From Terebella lapidaria (Eukaryota; Annelida; Polychaeta; Terebellida; Terebellidae), in NCBI GenBank assembly GCA_949152475.1, contig OX424564.1, positions 6,944,001-7,008,000 on the forward strand: DNA of 64,000 nt, read 5' to 3'. Both the position numbers and the translations under genes were made by a program. Shown one piece after another: positions 11,328-23,111 of the stretch. The notes beneath the pieces were generated by a model. That model ran no database searches and was not told the origin of the DNA. It saw only the letters and a list, made by a program, of their open reading frames with translations. How positions within the stretch are numbered: position 1 is the first letter of the stretch; every line of letters begins with the position of its first letter.

Positions 11328-13979
11328 TCACGACTGGGCCGGGGGGACCACTGGAGCTCCAGCTGCACCCGCGGCACCGCCAGGTCGCCTCTCCTGCCCC
11401 ACGGGACCTGGGGGGTGCACAGCCGGCCCCTCACCCTCATCTCCGTCATCGCTGCCAGGGTTACCTCCAAGCGAGTCTGTGTCGCCGCCGTCCTCCTCGC
11501 GCACAGTCGCGAGCCGCGGGTAGAAGACCTCCTCCACCTTTGTCAGCTCGCCCTGGGACAGGAACGTCTCCACCGTGGAGCCGGTCGAGTCGTGAGGCTC
11601 GCTAGGCGTGATCACCCGGGGCAAACCACGTGCCACTCGACTGCTCGGGTGCACACAGGTCGTATTGCCGCCTGCAAACAATAATATTGCAATTACATAG
11701 GCCACTATTCAGAATTTTGAAAATACGTGCTGTCTTTATCTATCATTGACAGTATGCATGTTGTTGAACGAACATGTTTGTGTCAAAAATGTCAAACATG
11801 TATAAACCATATAGTTACTGTTCATCTTGAGGATACGTTTGCGAAATCATGAACGGTTATTGTTTATCTGGATGATATGGTAATTTGGACCTGGTAATCT
11901 TTTCAGTCCAGATACATGTACTTGCGAAATGATTTCAAGTGGCCAGAATAATTGTTAGAAAGGACAACCTTCGCATAGCCACATACCAGCGTAGTAACCT
12001 CCTCCAGCGCGCATTCTTCCGACACAGTCGGGCGCATCACAAGAGTGCGCGTTACGTCTGCCGCGGCCGTCTTGACGCTTGTTCGGGGGCAGGATCCGCG
12101 AGGGGGCGATCGGACGGCGGCATCCGAAACAAGGGCTCGTCATGTTCATCGCACACCAGCCCCTGTTGTGTGGACATGGGCAGACAGGGGTTAGCAATAT
12201 TATCATTGGTGCCAATGATAGGCAAATGATACATGCATTTTCTAGTATGAAAGTACGTAATAATACGCGACTCTTAGATGAATCAAGAATAACCAAAATA
12301 TCGCTTTCATGCCTTCGAAACCCCTTGAAATTGAAAGTTCTTCATTATCAGTTCAGCTGTTTTTTACCCGAATTCTCGGCCGCAGCCTGGGTGCGGACAC
12401 TTGAACTCGGCCCAGCCCCATTCCCTGTCCCGAGGTACTGGGTTATAGCGGACTCGACACTTGTCACAGCGAGAAACCTACAGGAAACAGCGTACATATA
12501 GGCCTACACGTCAATGTTACATCAAGGATCCTACATACGTTGCATGCATTGTTACATATCATATGCTTCCGATATCTCTAACAAGATCAAAATGAAGTGA
12601 TGCCTAAAAACGATAGCTGACATCTGCCGGGTACATGGCGGTTATAATACACAGCAGCTTGGTACTAGGTATACCAGGGCACCATGCAAGCGTATGAAAA
12701 GACGAGTGCACAACCTGAACTTGTGATTCTTACCAATCTATTACAAAGTTTATGCGTCAATAATTTTACATTACCACGAACAAGATCAGGTTCTACTATG
12801 TACTAATACTTGCCTGTTTGCGGGCTGGGGTGCGCCGCCACCACGAGCTGTCACAAGGCTCACACGCGAACTGCCTGGCACTCGTGTCAATGCAGCCGGA
12901 CTTAGCGCGGTCCACAATAGACGGCCGGACCAATCCATATCGGTGCTCCTTCTTGATCCGCCGGGTCTTCGTCTCTATCGTAGTCTAATGATATAGTTAA
13001 ATAATACCAATGATTACATATACAGACACTGTATCGTCCGTATATAACAGTCCGATAATCATCACAGACCATATATAATAAGATCTTTTGTGGTTTCAAT
13101 ATTGCAACTATAACATGACAGTATGTGGAAATATGTTTGATATTGAATCAACACTTTTTCAATATCTATGTTGCAAATCAATGACTTGTGTCACATTAGG
13201 GCAAGATATGTTTTCCTTTTCTGTACATATGTTACCTCCAAACTGGGACCAGGGTATTCCCCTATAACTACCATTATACTGAATAATCTTAGATTAATTT
13301 CTAGATCTTCTTGGCTATGATACCATCTAGATCTGCTAGTGATAAACAGTATTGGTAAAAGAAATGTCACCAAATTCGTACCCATGAATTCTTCTCCGTT
13401 TCCAACAAACGTCTGATCTCTTGGGGTTCCTCTACAGAGACATACAATATAACATTCATTACATTTAATACAATTTAAAAACAAGTTTTGAATATATTAA
13501 CATACATGATTGGAATCTGCTACTATTATACTGTCTGCCACCGTAATGGCCAAAATAGCGCCGGCCCTCGATTACCCGCCAGCCTCATCCAAGATATAAA
13601 CACCATTGATGTCGAATCCATTAAGTACAGAAAAATGCCATGTACAGGAGCGGGATGTCGCTAGCTTTACGGTAATTGAACTACGGTAATTGAAAGCCTT
13701 GAGTAACAAGGCTTACTCTCGAGTATGAACTGTACTGATCTGTCAAGGTGTCCGTCATTGTGCCCGAGGATCGTCGCCACCTCCTCGATTGAGTAGCGTC
13801 CTTTGAACAGCTCCTGTAGCTTACACAACTGTCGGGCGAGGGTTATACAAACAAACATTCATAGAACCAATTGTATAGGCATATGTGTAAATATAGTTTT
13901 TGTGTACTTATGAGTCAGTCTACATGCTTACTATCAATAATCATACCGTAAGATAGAGTTGGTTATCATTTTCGGCCAT
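11328..13979 (-). CDS. SHFL: SHFL (Shiftless/C19orf66) homolog, 6 exons, ~311 aa
   Basis: Exons on the minus strand: 13947-13979, 13717-13828, 12814-12974, 12368-12477, 11987-12162 and 11328-11671. Reading phases join exactly and give 936 nt including the stop; human SHFL is 291 aa. Diagnostic stretches: an N-terminal helical segment ([20 protein letters not shown]); paired Cys zinc ligands at about C86/C89 ([11 protein letters not shown]), C106/C109 (CDKC), C129/C134 and C150/C153 (CFGC); the core [17 protein letters not shown]; the Pro-rich [12 protein letters not shown]; a His/Cys motif [10 protein letters not shown]; and RVARGLPRV...[15 protein letters not shown]. The acidic/Gly-rich tail ends at PPAQS. 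Vertebrate SHFL binds ribosomes and frameshift-signal RNA and represses -1 frameshifting, including that of retroelements and viruses; that role here is by homology. Intron 3 has a GC donor (CAG|GCAAGT). The first exon (11 codons, [11 protein letters not shown]) is the least certain. Confidence 0.88.
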
Positions 13980-16684
13980 CGCTCATCCCTTGTCGCCTCT
14001 CAATCACGTACTGCAGAAAACCGGGTGAGAAAATACGGTAATTTGTTACATTGTGGTATAGTATAGAGCAATATGTATGCTATTTGCCATAAAGTAGATA
14101 AATATATATCGGCCTACAGGGAAAAAAAATAGCAAGCTGTGTGCATATATTTCAGCACAAATGACAGTGCGGGGAAATCCCCATGTTGTGGTCTCCACTG
14201 TCACTGCTTCTAGTGAAATCCCAGTCCAGTCAACAGTTCTAAGCACGCTCCGAGAATAAAAATATATTTGGCTGATATGACAGTCACCACCATGTGACTT
14301 TATGAAGAGGTCCCAAGGCTTGATTTGATAAACATGTAGATATGATACACGCCTATCTATGTACATATAATTGAAATGACTCGAAAAAAATCATTCGTAA
14401 GTACCATTATTCTTTGTATGGTGTGTCGTGAAAGAACGTGTAACGCATCCGTTCAGGTTAATTACTGAATACATAACATAGTATATTCAAGTGAGTGTAC
14501 GCGGGTCCAAAGACTATATTACTCATGAGAATGAGGGTTTACTTGTATGACACACTTGGCTTACTGGTTGTTTGATGTGCTAAATGAATGAATATAAATT
14601 ACGTGTATCTAGACTTTATTAAGTATTTAAAAAAAAAGATATATATATATAAATGTGATAGACTGCTACGAATTTTTTTCATATACTAGTATTAATGAAA
14701 TGATAATTGAATCAGAATGTAGGTCATTTACATAAGTGTCCTGGCCAAAGTGTTACCAATCAATCAATCAATCAATCAATCAATTTGTTCAACAGCACTC
14801 ATACAGAAAATTGAATATCGTATTGAGACTTACAACTTACCTGTTGGGGTATTGCCTGAAAACCATATGTTCTCAACTTCTCATGTGATATTGGGTTATC
14901 TGGTTCTTGCAATACCCCTTATGGTTATATAGTTAAGGGGTGTGAGCAGTACCGATCTAGGTGCTACTCTTCGTACAATTACCAGGTAGATCTATGTACA
15001 ACTTTGGACATAAGACATCTCCATTTCTTGAAATCTTCACATGTAATCTTCACAAATTTGCCAGAAGTAGGCCTATTGTGCAAATAGAAATAAAAACCAC
15101 GTGTCCTTGTCTATCGAAATCACATGTTTGTTTTTTTTGTTTTTTTTTAAATGAGAAAATAAAATCTAAAAACTAAACCAGGGTACGCCTACATCTCATT
15201 ATCAAACCACTTCTATTCTCCGACTGTAGTCTCTCTACATGACGAGAATTATTCATATCCTGGAAGCCAGAAGGCGCGGATACATGAAACCGAAACCGGC
15301 TCTCGAACAATATTTCTTGACGTTCTTCCGCATCAGGAATTGCCTGGTAAGATTCATGCGAGTACCAAATTTGCCCTATCTACAGTATGCCCCCGAGCCA
15401 CGTGTAATGTGTTCAATAACATGTCAACAATATATTCTGAAATCCTACCTTATTTAGCCACGCGTTGTTAGAACTACACGTGGCCCAATTCAGCCGCGCA
15501 GGCTCCTCTCGGCGTTACAACCGAAACTGGGTTTTTCCCAGAACTGGACCGCACGACCCCGTTTCAGAGTTTGTGCACGGTGGCTTGTTTGAACACACAA
15601 TAATATCGATCATTGTGTCTCGTTAACTGGTTAACAGTGTACATTTACGTCAGAGCGACACACGTTCGTACCTACACTTGTGTACGATCATTTATACCTG
15701 ATAAACATCGGTAGGCCTATATCTCGAATAATCAATAAGTCAGCGGTGATTCAGCCACTAACATCATGTCGGCCGGGAGTGTTCAGTCTAATATACGTGT
15801 ATGAACCAGGAACTCACGTGCTGCCCTAGTGATGATGTCTCGACATTCGCGTTGTCATGTCAACACGCGAAAATCCAAATATCCCTGTGTAAATTAACCA
15901 ATAGATATCACATATATATATTTCCCGATTTCTCGATCAGTTTCGACAGCGTTATCACATGCTGTCTGTTTGCCTACTGGTGTCTACCGCCCACATGGCC
16001 TCCTCCCCCCGACTGGTATCTCACCGGCCGAGCGTTCTGGGCCCAGGAGCACCCACACATTATAGATCTAACGTGCACTTATGCACACAGCCATGTGTAC
16101 GTAATTTCTGGGCTCGCTCCAGTGGGGAATCTCTCATTTTTATAATTTGAATAATTATAATTTTGCAACATTGAGCTGACGGACACATCATAGCATGTGG
16201 GATTGGAAAACAAATGTTTTGTTTTTTTTCAAATTTCATAATTGTCTAATCAGTTACGATTCTTCAATTGATGATGATTAGGAATCCAATTAATTTTGAA
16301 TTCAGTCATGATTGCTGGAGTGAAACTTAATGCAATATTATTACACTAATTGAGATAAAACTGTATACGAAGGTGCAGTCGGTATTGAGCGACAATATAT
16401 AACGACAATAGGCCTATGACAGCGCGCTTAGAATACAATACAGGGCGATTTAAAGAAAAGGATGCGAAGAAAATATACTCAAATCCAACGCATAAAAATA
16501 TGTTGTTTAAATATAGACCTATAAGGCACCATCATTCAGGCAATATATAGGTGTGTATGTTTCTTTACCGAGATGAATAAAGTTAAATAATTATTGCCAT
16601 GCTTACGAAGCATCTATGGAGGAATATAAATTCATTCGGGTTTTTTCATCCCTGTGAATATGTAGTCTCTTCATTGTTTGCAAC
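13980..16684. other. Intergenic, no gene supported
   Basis: Upstream of the SHFL-like gene; it should hold that gene's promoter, but I see no convincing TATA box or interferon-type element. It includes a (TCAA)n microsatellite at 14757-14783. A possible isolated exon at 15241-15354 (open, ending in a donor-like TG|GTAAGA) could not be linked to anything. Confidence 0.5.
14757..14783 (+). repeat. (TCAA)n microsatellite
   Basis: About six uninterrupted CAAT/TCAA units. Confidence 0.85.
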
Positions 16685-17170
16685 TCCATATCCTTCCTGT
16701 CTTTGAACGATCTGAATTCAAGATGTTAGTTCTTGTCTTCAAATATCTCCATGGCCTGGCACCATTATCTTAGCGATCTAAGATAGTTTCCCTTCGTTCC
16801 ACAAGATCCACATCATCAATTAAATTATACATCCCGTTCACCAGGCATTCCAGCTTCGCGGATAGGTCCATCAGTATCGCTGGACCTAGATTTTGGAATG
16901 CCCTTCCTGACCATCTAACAAATATCGATAACCTCAGTTCATTTAAAACCGCACTCAAAACCCATCTGTACCAAAGGACGTTTTTAAATGCATAGATAAA
17001 TTGTAAGTGTTAATTTGTTGGATTTACAATTGTACATTTGTTCTATTTGTGTTACCTACGTGTCTACTCTCAAATCTACTCTCTGATTATTTTTTCACTT
17101 GTAAAACGCCAATGAATGCGTATTTTGTGCAGTATTGAACGCTATTACAAATTAAATAAACTTGAACGTA
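16685..17170 (+). pseudogene. 3' remnant of a CR1/L2-like LINE
   Basis: Decayed translation on the plus strand matches the conserved C-terminal region downstream of LINE reverse transcriptases. A 'FKYLHGLAPLYLSDL'-type start at 16735-16775 leads to GPRFWNALPDHLTNIDNL and SSFKTALKTHLY at 16880-16995, ending in a stop. The following ~170 bp finish with 'ctattacaaattaaataaact', a typical end of such elements. There are stops and frameshifts between the blocks; only the 3' end is present. Confidence 0.75.
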
Positions 17171-17487
17171 AACACCACAAATTTTGTTCGTATGAGCACT
17201 TCATCACATCATGGACTGAGCTCGGGATGGTGGATCAAGGTAAAAAATCATGTTCTCGCATCAGGACACAGTTGGTCATCATAAGTTCATCTTGCAAAAA
17301 TATGCTACATTACATTCCTTTCCGCGAGTAGTGTCCTCGATGCTAGTATTGACTTCCAAATTCTATTTTGCCAAAAAAAAGGTATAGTATGAAGAATGAC
17401 ATGTTGCTAGAGTTTCCATACAAACTCTGATGGATGACAATATCACTTGTTGACAAACAAATATGTCAAATGACAACCAGAATCTAA
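17171..17487. other. Short spacer before the LTR element
   Basis: No feature recognised. The last bases (CTAGA, 17488-17492) form the target-site duplication of the LTR retrotransposon. Confidence 0.5.
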
Positions 17488-17492
17488 CTAGA

Positions 17493-17638
17493 TGTTGTGT
17501 ATTGGTGGTGTAGATATTTGTAGAATAAACTTGAGTTCGTACTGCGTAAAATGTATTTCGTGAAAACAACAATTCGTATCTGCCTTACCACCTTTCACCG
17601 TATACACAAACATCTATATACTTGTTTAGCACATGACA
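17493..17638 (-). repeat. 3' LTR (146 bp) of the Gypsy element
   Basis: It differs from the other LTR by three substitutions and one 1-bp indel by eye. It begins and ends TG...CA. Confidence 0.93.
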
Positions 17639-17790
17639 TTACCTCCCCCTTGAAGGGAAAAATAGAGAGAAACATAATTACGTGAACTGTAGTAACCACA
17701 AAATTTCAAACAACAAGAATGTAATTTCACTGTCATCATTTAGCAATCATTTCACAAAGTCCTCATATCTTCTGGGAGGTCTTCTCTCTC

Positions 17791-20515
17791 TTACTGGATT
17801 CCGTCTTGGCTGTAGCTCATCAATCTCCACTTGATCTCTGTTCGCATCAACCAGTTCAGGTTCATGCGGTTGTACTGGTACTGCCTGAACCAGCATCCTG
17901 TCCAACTGAGGATTGTCATTGACTTCTGGACCACATCATCCACATCCAGGTTTCTGTCATACTCCATGTGACGCATGCGCAACTGATTCTCATGACGCTT
18001 GAAAACTTGTCCTGTATTTTCAACACGAACATTGTATGACTGTTTCAAAACTTCAACCACAACTGCTGGCATCCACCTTGGCCCGGGTCTCAAGTTGAGT
18101 GCAAACACCTTGTCGCCTGCAATAAACTTTGACACGCACCTGACATTGTTGTCAAATGTCTGGGCTGATTCTCGTTGTTGTAGTGAAGGTCGTAAACATG
18201 AGAATCTGGTACGCAGCTGTCGGTGCATCAGCAACTGACTTGGGCTTTCTCCAGTCGCTGAATGTGGTGTAGACCGGTATGACAACAGAACTCGACACAC
18301 TTTGTCCTCCCATGTACCTGGTTCATTCTGCTGTTTCAACAATTGCTTCTTGGTGAAAGCCACATAGCGTTCCGCCAGCCCATTAGTAGCAGGATGTCCT
18401 GGTGCGGTGCACATATGCTTGATCCATTCTTGGCCAGAAAGTCTTTGAACTCATGGCTGGTGAACTGAGTTCCATTATCAGAGACCAAGTGTTCTGGAAG
18501 TCCAAATGTAGCAAACATTTTCCGAAGTGCTGTAATGGTTGTGCTTGTAATAGCTGTTTTCATTGGAACAATCTCCAACCACTTTGAATAAGAGTCCACA
18601 ACCACTAGCCACATCTGCCCAAGAAAAGGTCCTGCAAAATCCAGATGTAATCGTTTCCAAGGCCCTGACGGCCAATTCCATGCAGCTGTAGGAACCTTTG
18701 CTGGAAGCGGAGCTGCTTCTTGACATGTTTTACATACCTTCGTAATTTTTGTTCTCAATTTGGTCATTCAGTTTTGGCCACCAGAAATGTTGTCTTGCAA
18801 TCGCTTTCATACGCACTGTTCCAATGTGCTCTGAATGAAGGTCCAGTAATAACAAGCAGTGTAGAACTTTTGGCACTATGACCCTGTTGCCCCATAGCAA
18901 ACAGTTTTGCTCAACTGACAGCTCCGTCCTTCGTACAAAATACGGCTTCAGATCCTCACGGTCACAATAGTCAGCCCAACCTTCCATTGTGATATGTAGC
19001 ACACGTGATAAGATTGGGTCTTTCAACGTCTCCACTGCAATAACCTTTGGTGTAAGGGGTACTTGTTTCATTGTGTCATCTGTAATTGCCATCACTTCCT
19101 CCACTCGTGAACTTAGAGCTTCCTGATCTGATGTACTAGTTTTCTGAAGTGGTGATCTTGACAAATAGTCCGCCAGTATGTTTTCCTTTGTAGAAATGTA
19201 CTTGACTGTATAGTCGTAAGCTGACAAGATGATGGCCCAGCGTTTGATACGTGCAGATGTAAGTTCTGGAATTCCATGATGTTCTCCAAACAAGGTCACA
19301 AGAGGACGATGGTCTGTCCTCAGAGTGAAGTGGCGTCCTAGTAGGTACTGTTTAAACTTTTGTACCCCGAATATGATAGCTAGTGTTTCTTTATGAATTT
19401 GTGCATAGTTCTTTTCTGGTGCTGTGAGAGTCCTGGAAGCAAAAGCTACTGGACGTAACTGTCCATATTCATCCGGCTGTTCCAAAACTGCTCCTACGCC
19501 CACTGACGATGCATCACATGTAAGTATGAGTTCACTTGTAGAGTTGTAATGGGCAAGTACAATGTCTTTCGAAATGAGATGCTTGATATTTCTGAAGGCA
19601 TTTTCGTGCGGATGTTCCCATTTCCATGGTACACGTTTCTTGAGTAACGAGTACAGTGGGGCAAGATGATGTGCAAGATTAGGTTGAAACCTTGCGTAGA
19701 AGTCCAGTGAACGCTCTGAGTTCTGAAACGTTTGTAGGAGGAGGCGCCTCTTGAATAGCCTCAATCTTAGAATCAGTAGGATGTATTCCTTGTTCTGAAA
19801 TGGCGTAGCCAAGGTATTCAACTCTTGGTAGTAAAAACTGGCATTTGTCTCTGCTCAGTCGCAAGCCGTTGTTCATGAGACGTGTCAAAACGGCTCGTAG
19901 ATTCTGGAGATGTTGTTCTCTGTCCACACCAGTGACTAGAATATCGTCCATATACACACTAACTCCTGGTAAGTCCTTTAGTATGTTTTCTATGGCCCTC
20001 TGGAAGATCGCCACAGCTGAGCTGATCCCAAAAGGTAGTCTTACGTACTGGTAGAGACCACAATGTGTATTTATGGTTGTCAGAGGTCGGGAAGTAGCAT
20101 CCAGTGCTATCTGGTGATATGCCGACGAGAGATCAAGCTTTGTAAAGCATTTTCCTCCTGCTAGGTTTGCAAAGATTTCCTCGACCCGTGGTAGTGGGTA
20201 GTGATCCTTCAACAGACTTGGATTTATAGTCAGTTTGTAATTCCCACACATGCGTAGTTTCCCTGACGGTTTAACCACTGGTACAACTGGTGCTGCCCAG
20301 TTGGATTGCATAACTTTTTCGATAATTCCTGCAGCCCCCAATTTGGTTAGTTCCTCCTTAACTTTACTCCTCATGGAGAAAGGTAGTGGTCTCGCCTTGC
20401 AGAACACTGGAGTAGACTCAGGTGACACCTGTAGGTGCGCCTCAAAGTCCTTCAACAGACCACCTGTACCTGAGAATAGTTCCTCAAAGCCCTGTAGAAG
20501 CTCTTGTATGGATAA
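17791..20515 (-). pseudogene. Gypsy pol (RT, RNase H, integrase) in four shifted pieces
   Basis: Piece 1 (20515-19679) follows the gag-pro TGA in the same frame and carries RT with the catalytic VYMDDILVTG. Piece 2 (up to 18730) begins within the RT connection region and has RNase H (LTCDASSVGVGAVLEQ, RTDHRPL) and the start of integrase. Piece 3 (18767-18336) has the CxxC of the integrase zinc domain (CKTCQ) and the first two catalytic Asp (HLDFAGPF; VSDNGTQFTSHEF). Piece 4 (18414-17791) has the catalytic Glu region (GHPATNGLAERY) and a GPY/F-like C-terminal domain. Shifts lie near 19690, 18745 and 18415. Confidence 0.88.
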
Positions 20516-21786
20516 TCATTCACTTTCTTGCAGCTGGTGAACTGTGAAAATGTTCTCCCAGGGTAGTCTTATTTTGGTCAGCCACGTACGACCAAGTAGT
20601 GGTGGACCCTTGCCATCCACGACCACCAAAGACACTTCACTGCTTTGACCATTCACTTCTGCAGTAACACGCTTCTCACCTAGTACTGGAATGTTATTGC
20701 CTCCATAGGCCCGGAGTGTAAGTTTTGACTTCTGTAATGAGTCCTCACCAAACGCTTTCCTGTAATCTGTAATGTTCATCACTGAAACACTGGCACCATT
20801 ATCCAGCTGGAAACGTACAGGTTTGTCATTGACTGTAATGTCAACCCAGAGTGGTGGTTGTTCACATGGAGTGTACAGTTCATACAAAGTGTCTTCCTCA
20901 TTTGTATTCGCCTGTTCTGTAGAAAGCACCTCAAGTGTATGTGCATGCACTCCTGGGTGTGATTTTGTACTTTTGAAGCACACTTCTGCAACGTGCCCGT
21001 ACGCACAGCAAGCTGTACAGCGCAGGCCTGTTTTGTAGCATTTATTCGCCTTATGATTCTTCATGCCACACTTGTAACAAACAATGCTTGTAGAAGTGTG
21101 TGGTTTACCCTGTTTGTGGTCTTTATGTGTAGTTGATGTATGTGTCTCCCTCCTTGAATTCTTTTGCCTGGATTTGTAGTAGTCCACTTTATTAACTGGT
21201 TGAGAAGAAGCTGTTGGCTGTAGCAAACTCACATTAGCAGTAGCCAGTTCCTGAGCAACAGCTATATTGTATGCCCTGTCAAATGTAAGGTCTCTTTCAG
21301 TTAAAAGTCTCCTTTGTATACGATCGTCTGCAACACCACAGAGCAGTCTGTCCCTCAACATATCATCTAGGGAGTCCCCAAAATCACAACTCTCCGCTAA
21401 TCTGCGCAATTCCGAGACATAGTCAGCAATGGACTGTGTTGGCTCCTTTTGAAGGGAATGGAACTTGTAACGCTGTACTGTGATTGATGGTTTTGGCTTG
21501 TAATGCCGCTGAAGTACTTGTACAATTTCATTGTAAGTTTTATCTGCAGGTCGAGCTGGAGAGACCAAACTCCGCAATAATGCATATGTAGGAGAGCCTA
21601 TTACACTGAGTAATATAGCACGGCGTTTACTGTTCCTTGTATTGACAGCAGCAGCATTTGCTCCGTCCACTGCCAAAGTTATTTCCGTAAGTCGTTCGCC
21701 TCCAAGTATTGTTCCAATCGCTCTATGTATAATTCCCACTCATCTGGCTGTCCACTGAATTGCTCAATTCGCCCGAAAGTAGCCAT
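20516..21786 (-). pseudogene. Gypsy gag-protease, frameshifted near its start
   Basis: The main open frame runs from about 21739 to a TGA at 20516-20518. It has a gag capsid-like region (including the VSPARPADKTYNEIVQVL stretch), two CCHC zinc knuckles (CYKCGMKNHKANKC and CTACCAYGHVAEVC, both C-x2-C-x4-H-x4-C) and an aspartic protease with LDNGASVSV. A better gag start lies at 21784-21786 in another frame: 35 codons open MATFGRIEQFSG... and then meet a stop at 21679-21681, so a single frameshift separates start and body. The terminal TGA is in frame with the downstream RT. Confidence 0.85.
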
Positions 21787-21951
21787 AGCGAGCACAGATA
21801 CGGGAAGCAACGGTAATACAATTTTTCTGCAAAGTTTCTCGATGTACATTTCGACTACATTTTGCGTAAAGTCTCCGATATTACCTCACCTTGCGGCACA
21901 TGAAAACAATCTTAGAGTCCTTATTACCAATAATTCTCCATCGTCGCCAAT

Positions 21952-22096
21952 TGTTGTGTATTGTGGTGTAGATATTTGTAGAATAAATTTGAGTTCGTAC
22001 TGCGTAAAATGTATTTAGTGAAAACAACAATTCGTATCTGCCTTACCACCTTTCACCGTATACACACACATCTATATACTTGTTTAGCACATGACA
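21952..22096 (-). repeat. 5' LTR (145 bp) of the Gypsy element
   Basis: The partner of 17493-17638; its outer end abuts the CTAGA target duplication at 22097. The short LTRs are compact for this superfamily. Confidence 0.93.
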
Positions 22097-22101
22097 CTAG
22101 A

Positions 22102-23111
22102 TTACCTATGGAATATACTAGAATATTGGCGAGCATTATTAACAAGAAGGGAATACATGTTCATGTGGTAGCACATGACACATATTCTCTCTTGATTTCG
22201 TCATCGCACTTACTCCTATGATTCAAATGTGTCTCAGAATCATAGTTTGACAGTGAGGGTTACAGCATCTCATTGAGTACTCGCAACAATCACATCACCT
22301 GGACAACCAGGCTTTTCCTCCTGGCTTTAATATTATCGGTCGTATTACCGGCCTGATAGTAATATCGGTCATTTATTACTCAGTACTAATTTTGGCAGTC
22401 ACCTTTTATATTGTTATTCTTTTGTTATTTGAACATTACATTTTGCACTGTATTTTTTCCAGGGTTTGCCAAACTCATAAACTTAGCTTCAGGCATGCCC
22501 TTTCAGTTTAATCATGTCCTTAAATATTTCAATATGTACAATGTGTTTGATGATTGTATTGATAATTCTGAATAAATGGTTTGGAACTTTGAACTTTGGA
22601 GAGATTCAGATACCAAACCTGGTGTAGCACATTTTTCAGTGAGTTCTCCATTCTTGTCGCTGATCATGCCATTCAACATGTTAATTTGGTTTTCTATATG
22701 GACTTAGCTGAGAACTGGCGGCCATATTACTCTTCCCATTCGTTGTCACCTTCTTTGAGTGTCTTATCGAAGTTTTTGTGAACAAGGGCTTGGTGTATGG
22801 GTTCTCAAAGTCAAACTAGACACACATCGTGCAGCTGAGAGTTCATCATACTCTTGGAGGAAGTGCGAAGTCATCTTTTGGTCCTTGACTTATGTTTCTA
22901 CAGAGCACGGTTCTCCATGTGGTTTGTATGCCATGTTATGATAATACAATGAGAGAAACGAGTGGTAGTGAACATCCACGTGAGAGAATTGCTAGACCTC
23001 CATCTGCTTCGTGCAAGCAGATGTCAACATCGCAAATATTCTTCCATGAATCCGTTACCGTACAGTATCACTTTGGTGCATACAAATTCACAATCAACAA
23101 CCACAAAGAAG
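22102..23111. other. Spacer between retroelements, no gene seen
   Basis: No recognisable ORF. The bases near 23000-23111 precede the Penelope-like RT and may be a decayed part of it. Confidence 0.45.

Larger units (their letters stand above)
17493..22096 (-). mobile_element. Full-length Ty3/Gypsy-type LTR retrotransposon (4604 bp)
   Basis: Two LTRs (17493-17638 and 21952-22096) flank gag-protease and pol read on the minus strand. The 5-bp target duplication CTAGA lies on both sides (17488-17492 and 22097-22101). In element orientation the LTRs start TGTCATG and end CAACA. A polypurine tract (AAGGGGGAGGTAA, complement of 17639-17651) adjoins the 3' LTR, and a primer-binding-site-like TTGGCGACGATGG lies just inside the 5' LTR (near 21938-21951). 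Domain order is gag, protease, RT, RNase H, integrase, the Ty3/Gypsy order. The coding region has one in-frame stop and about four frameshifts, so this copy looks non-functional. No envelope gene. Confidence 0.93.

Noticed and set aside
11264..11684. Plus-strand Arg/Pro-rich ORFs
   Set aside because: Antisense shadows of the GC-rich last exon of the SHFL-like gene.
15241..15354. Possible isolated exon with a donor-like end
   Set aside because: No neighbouring exon in phase and no recognisable product.
16770..16958. Minus-strand ORF of 62 aa
   Set aside because: Antisense of the LINE C-terminal remnant on the plus strand.
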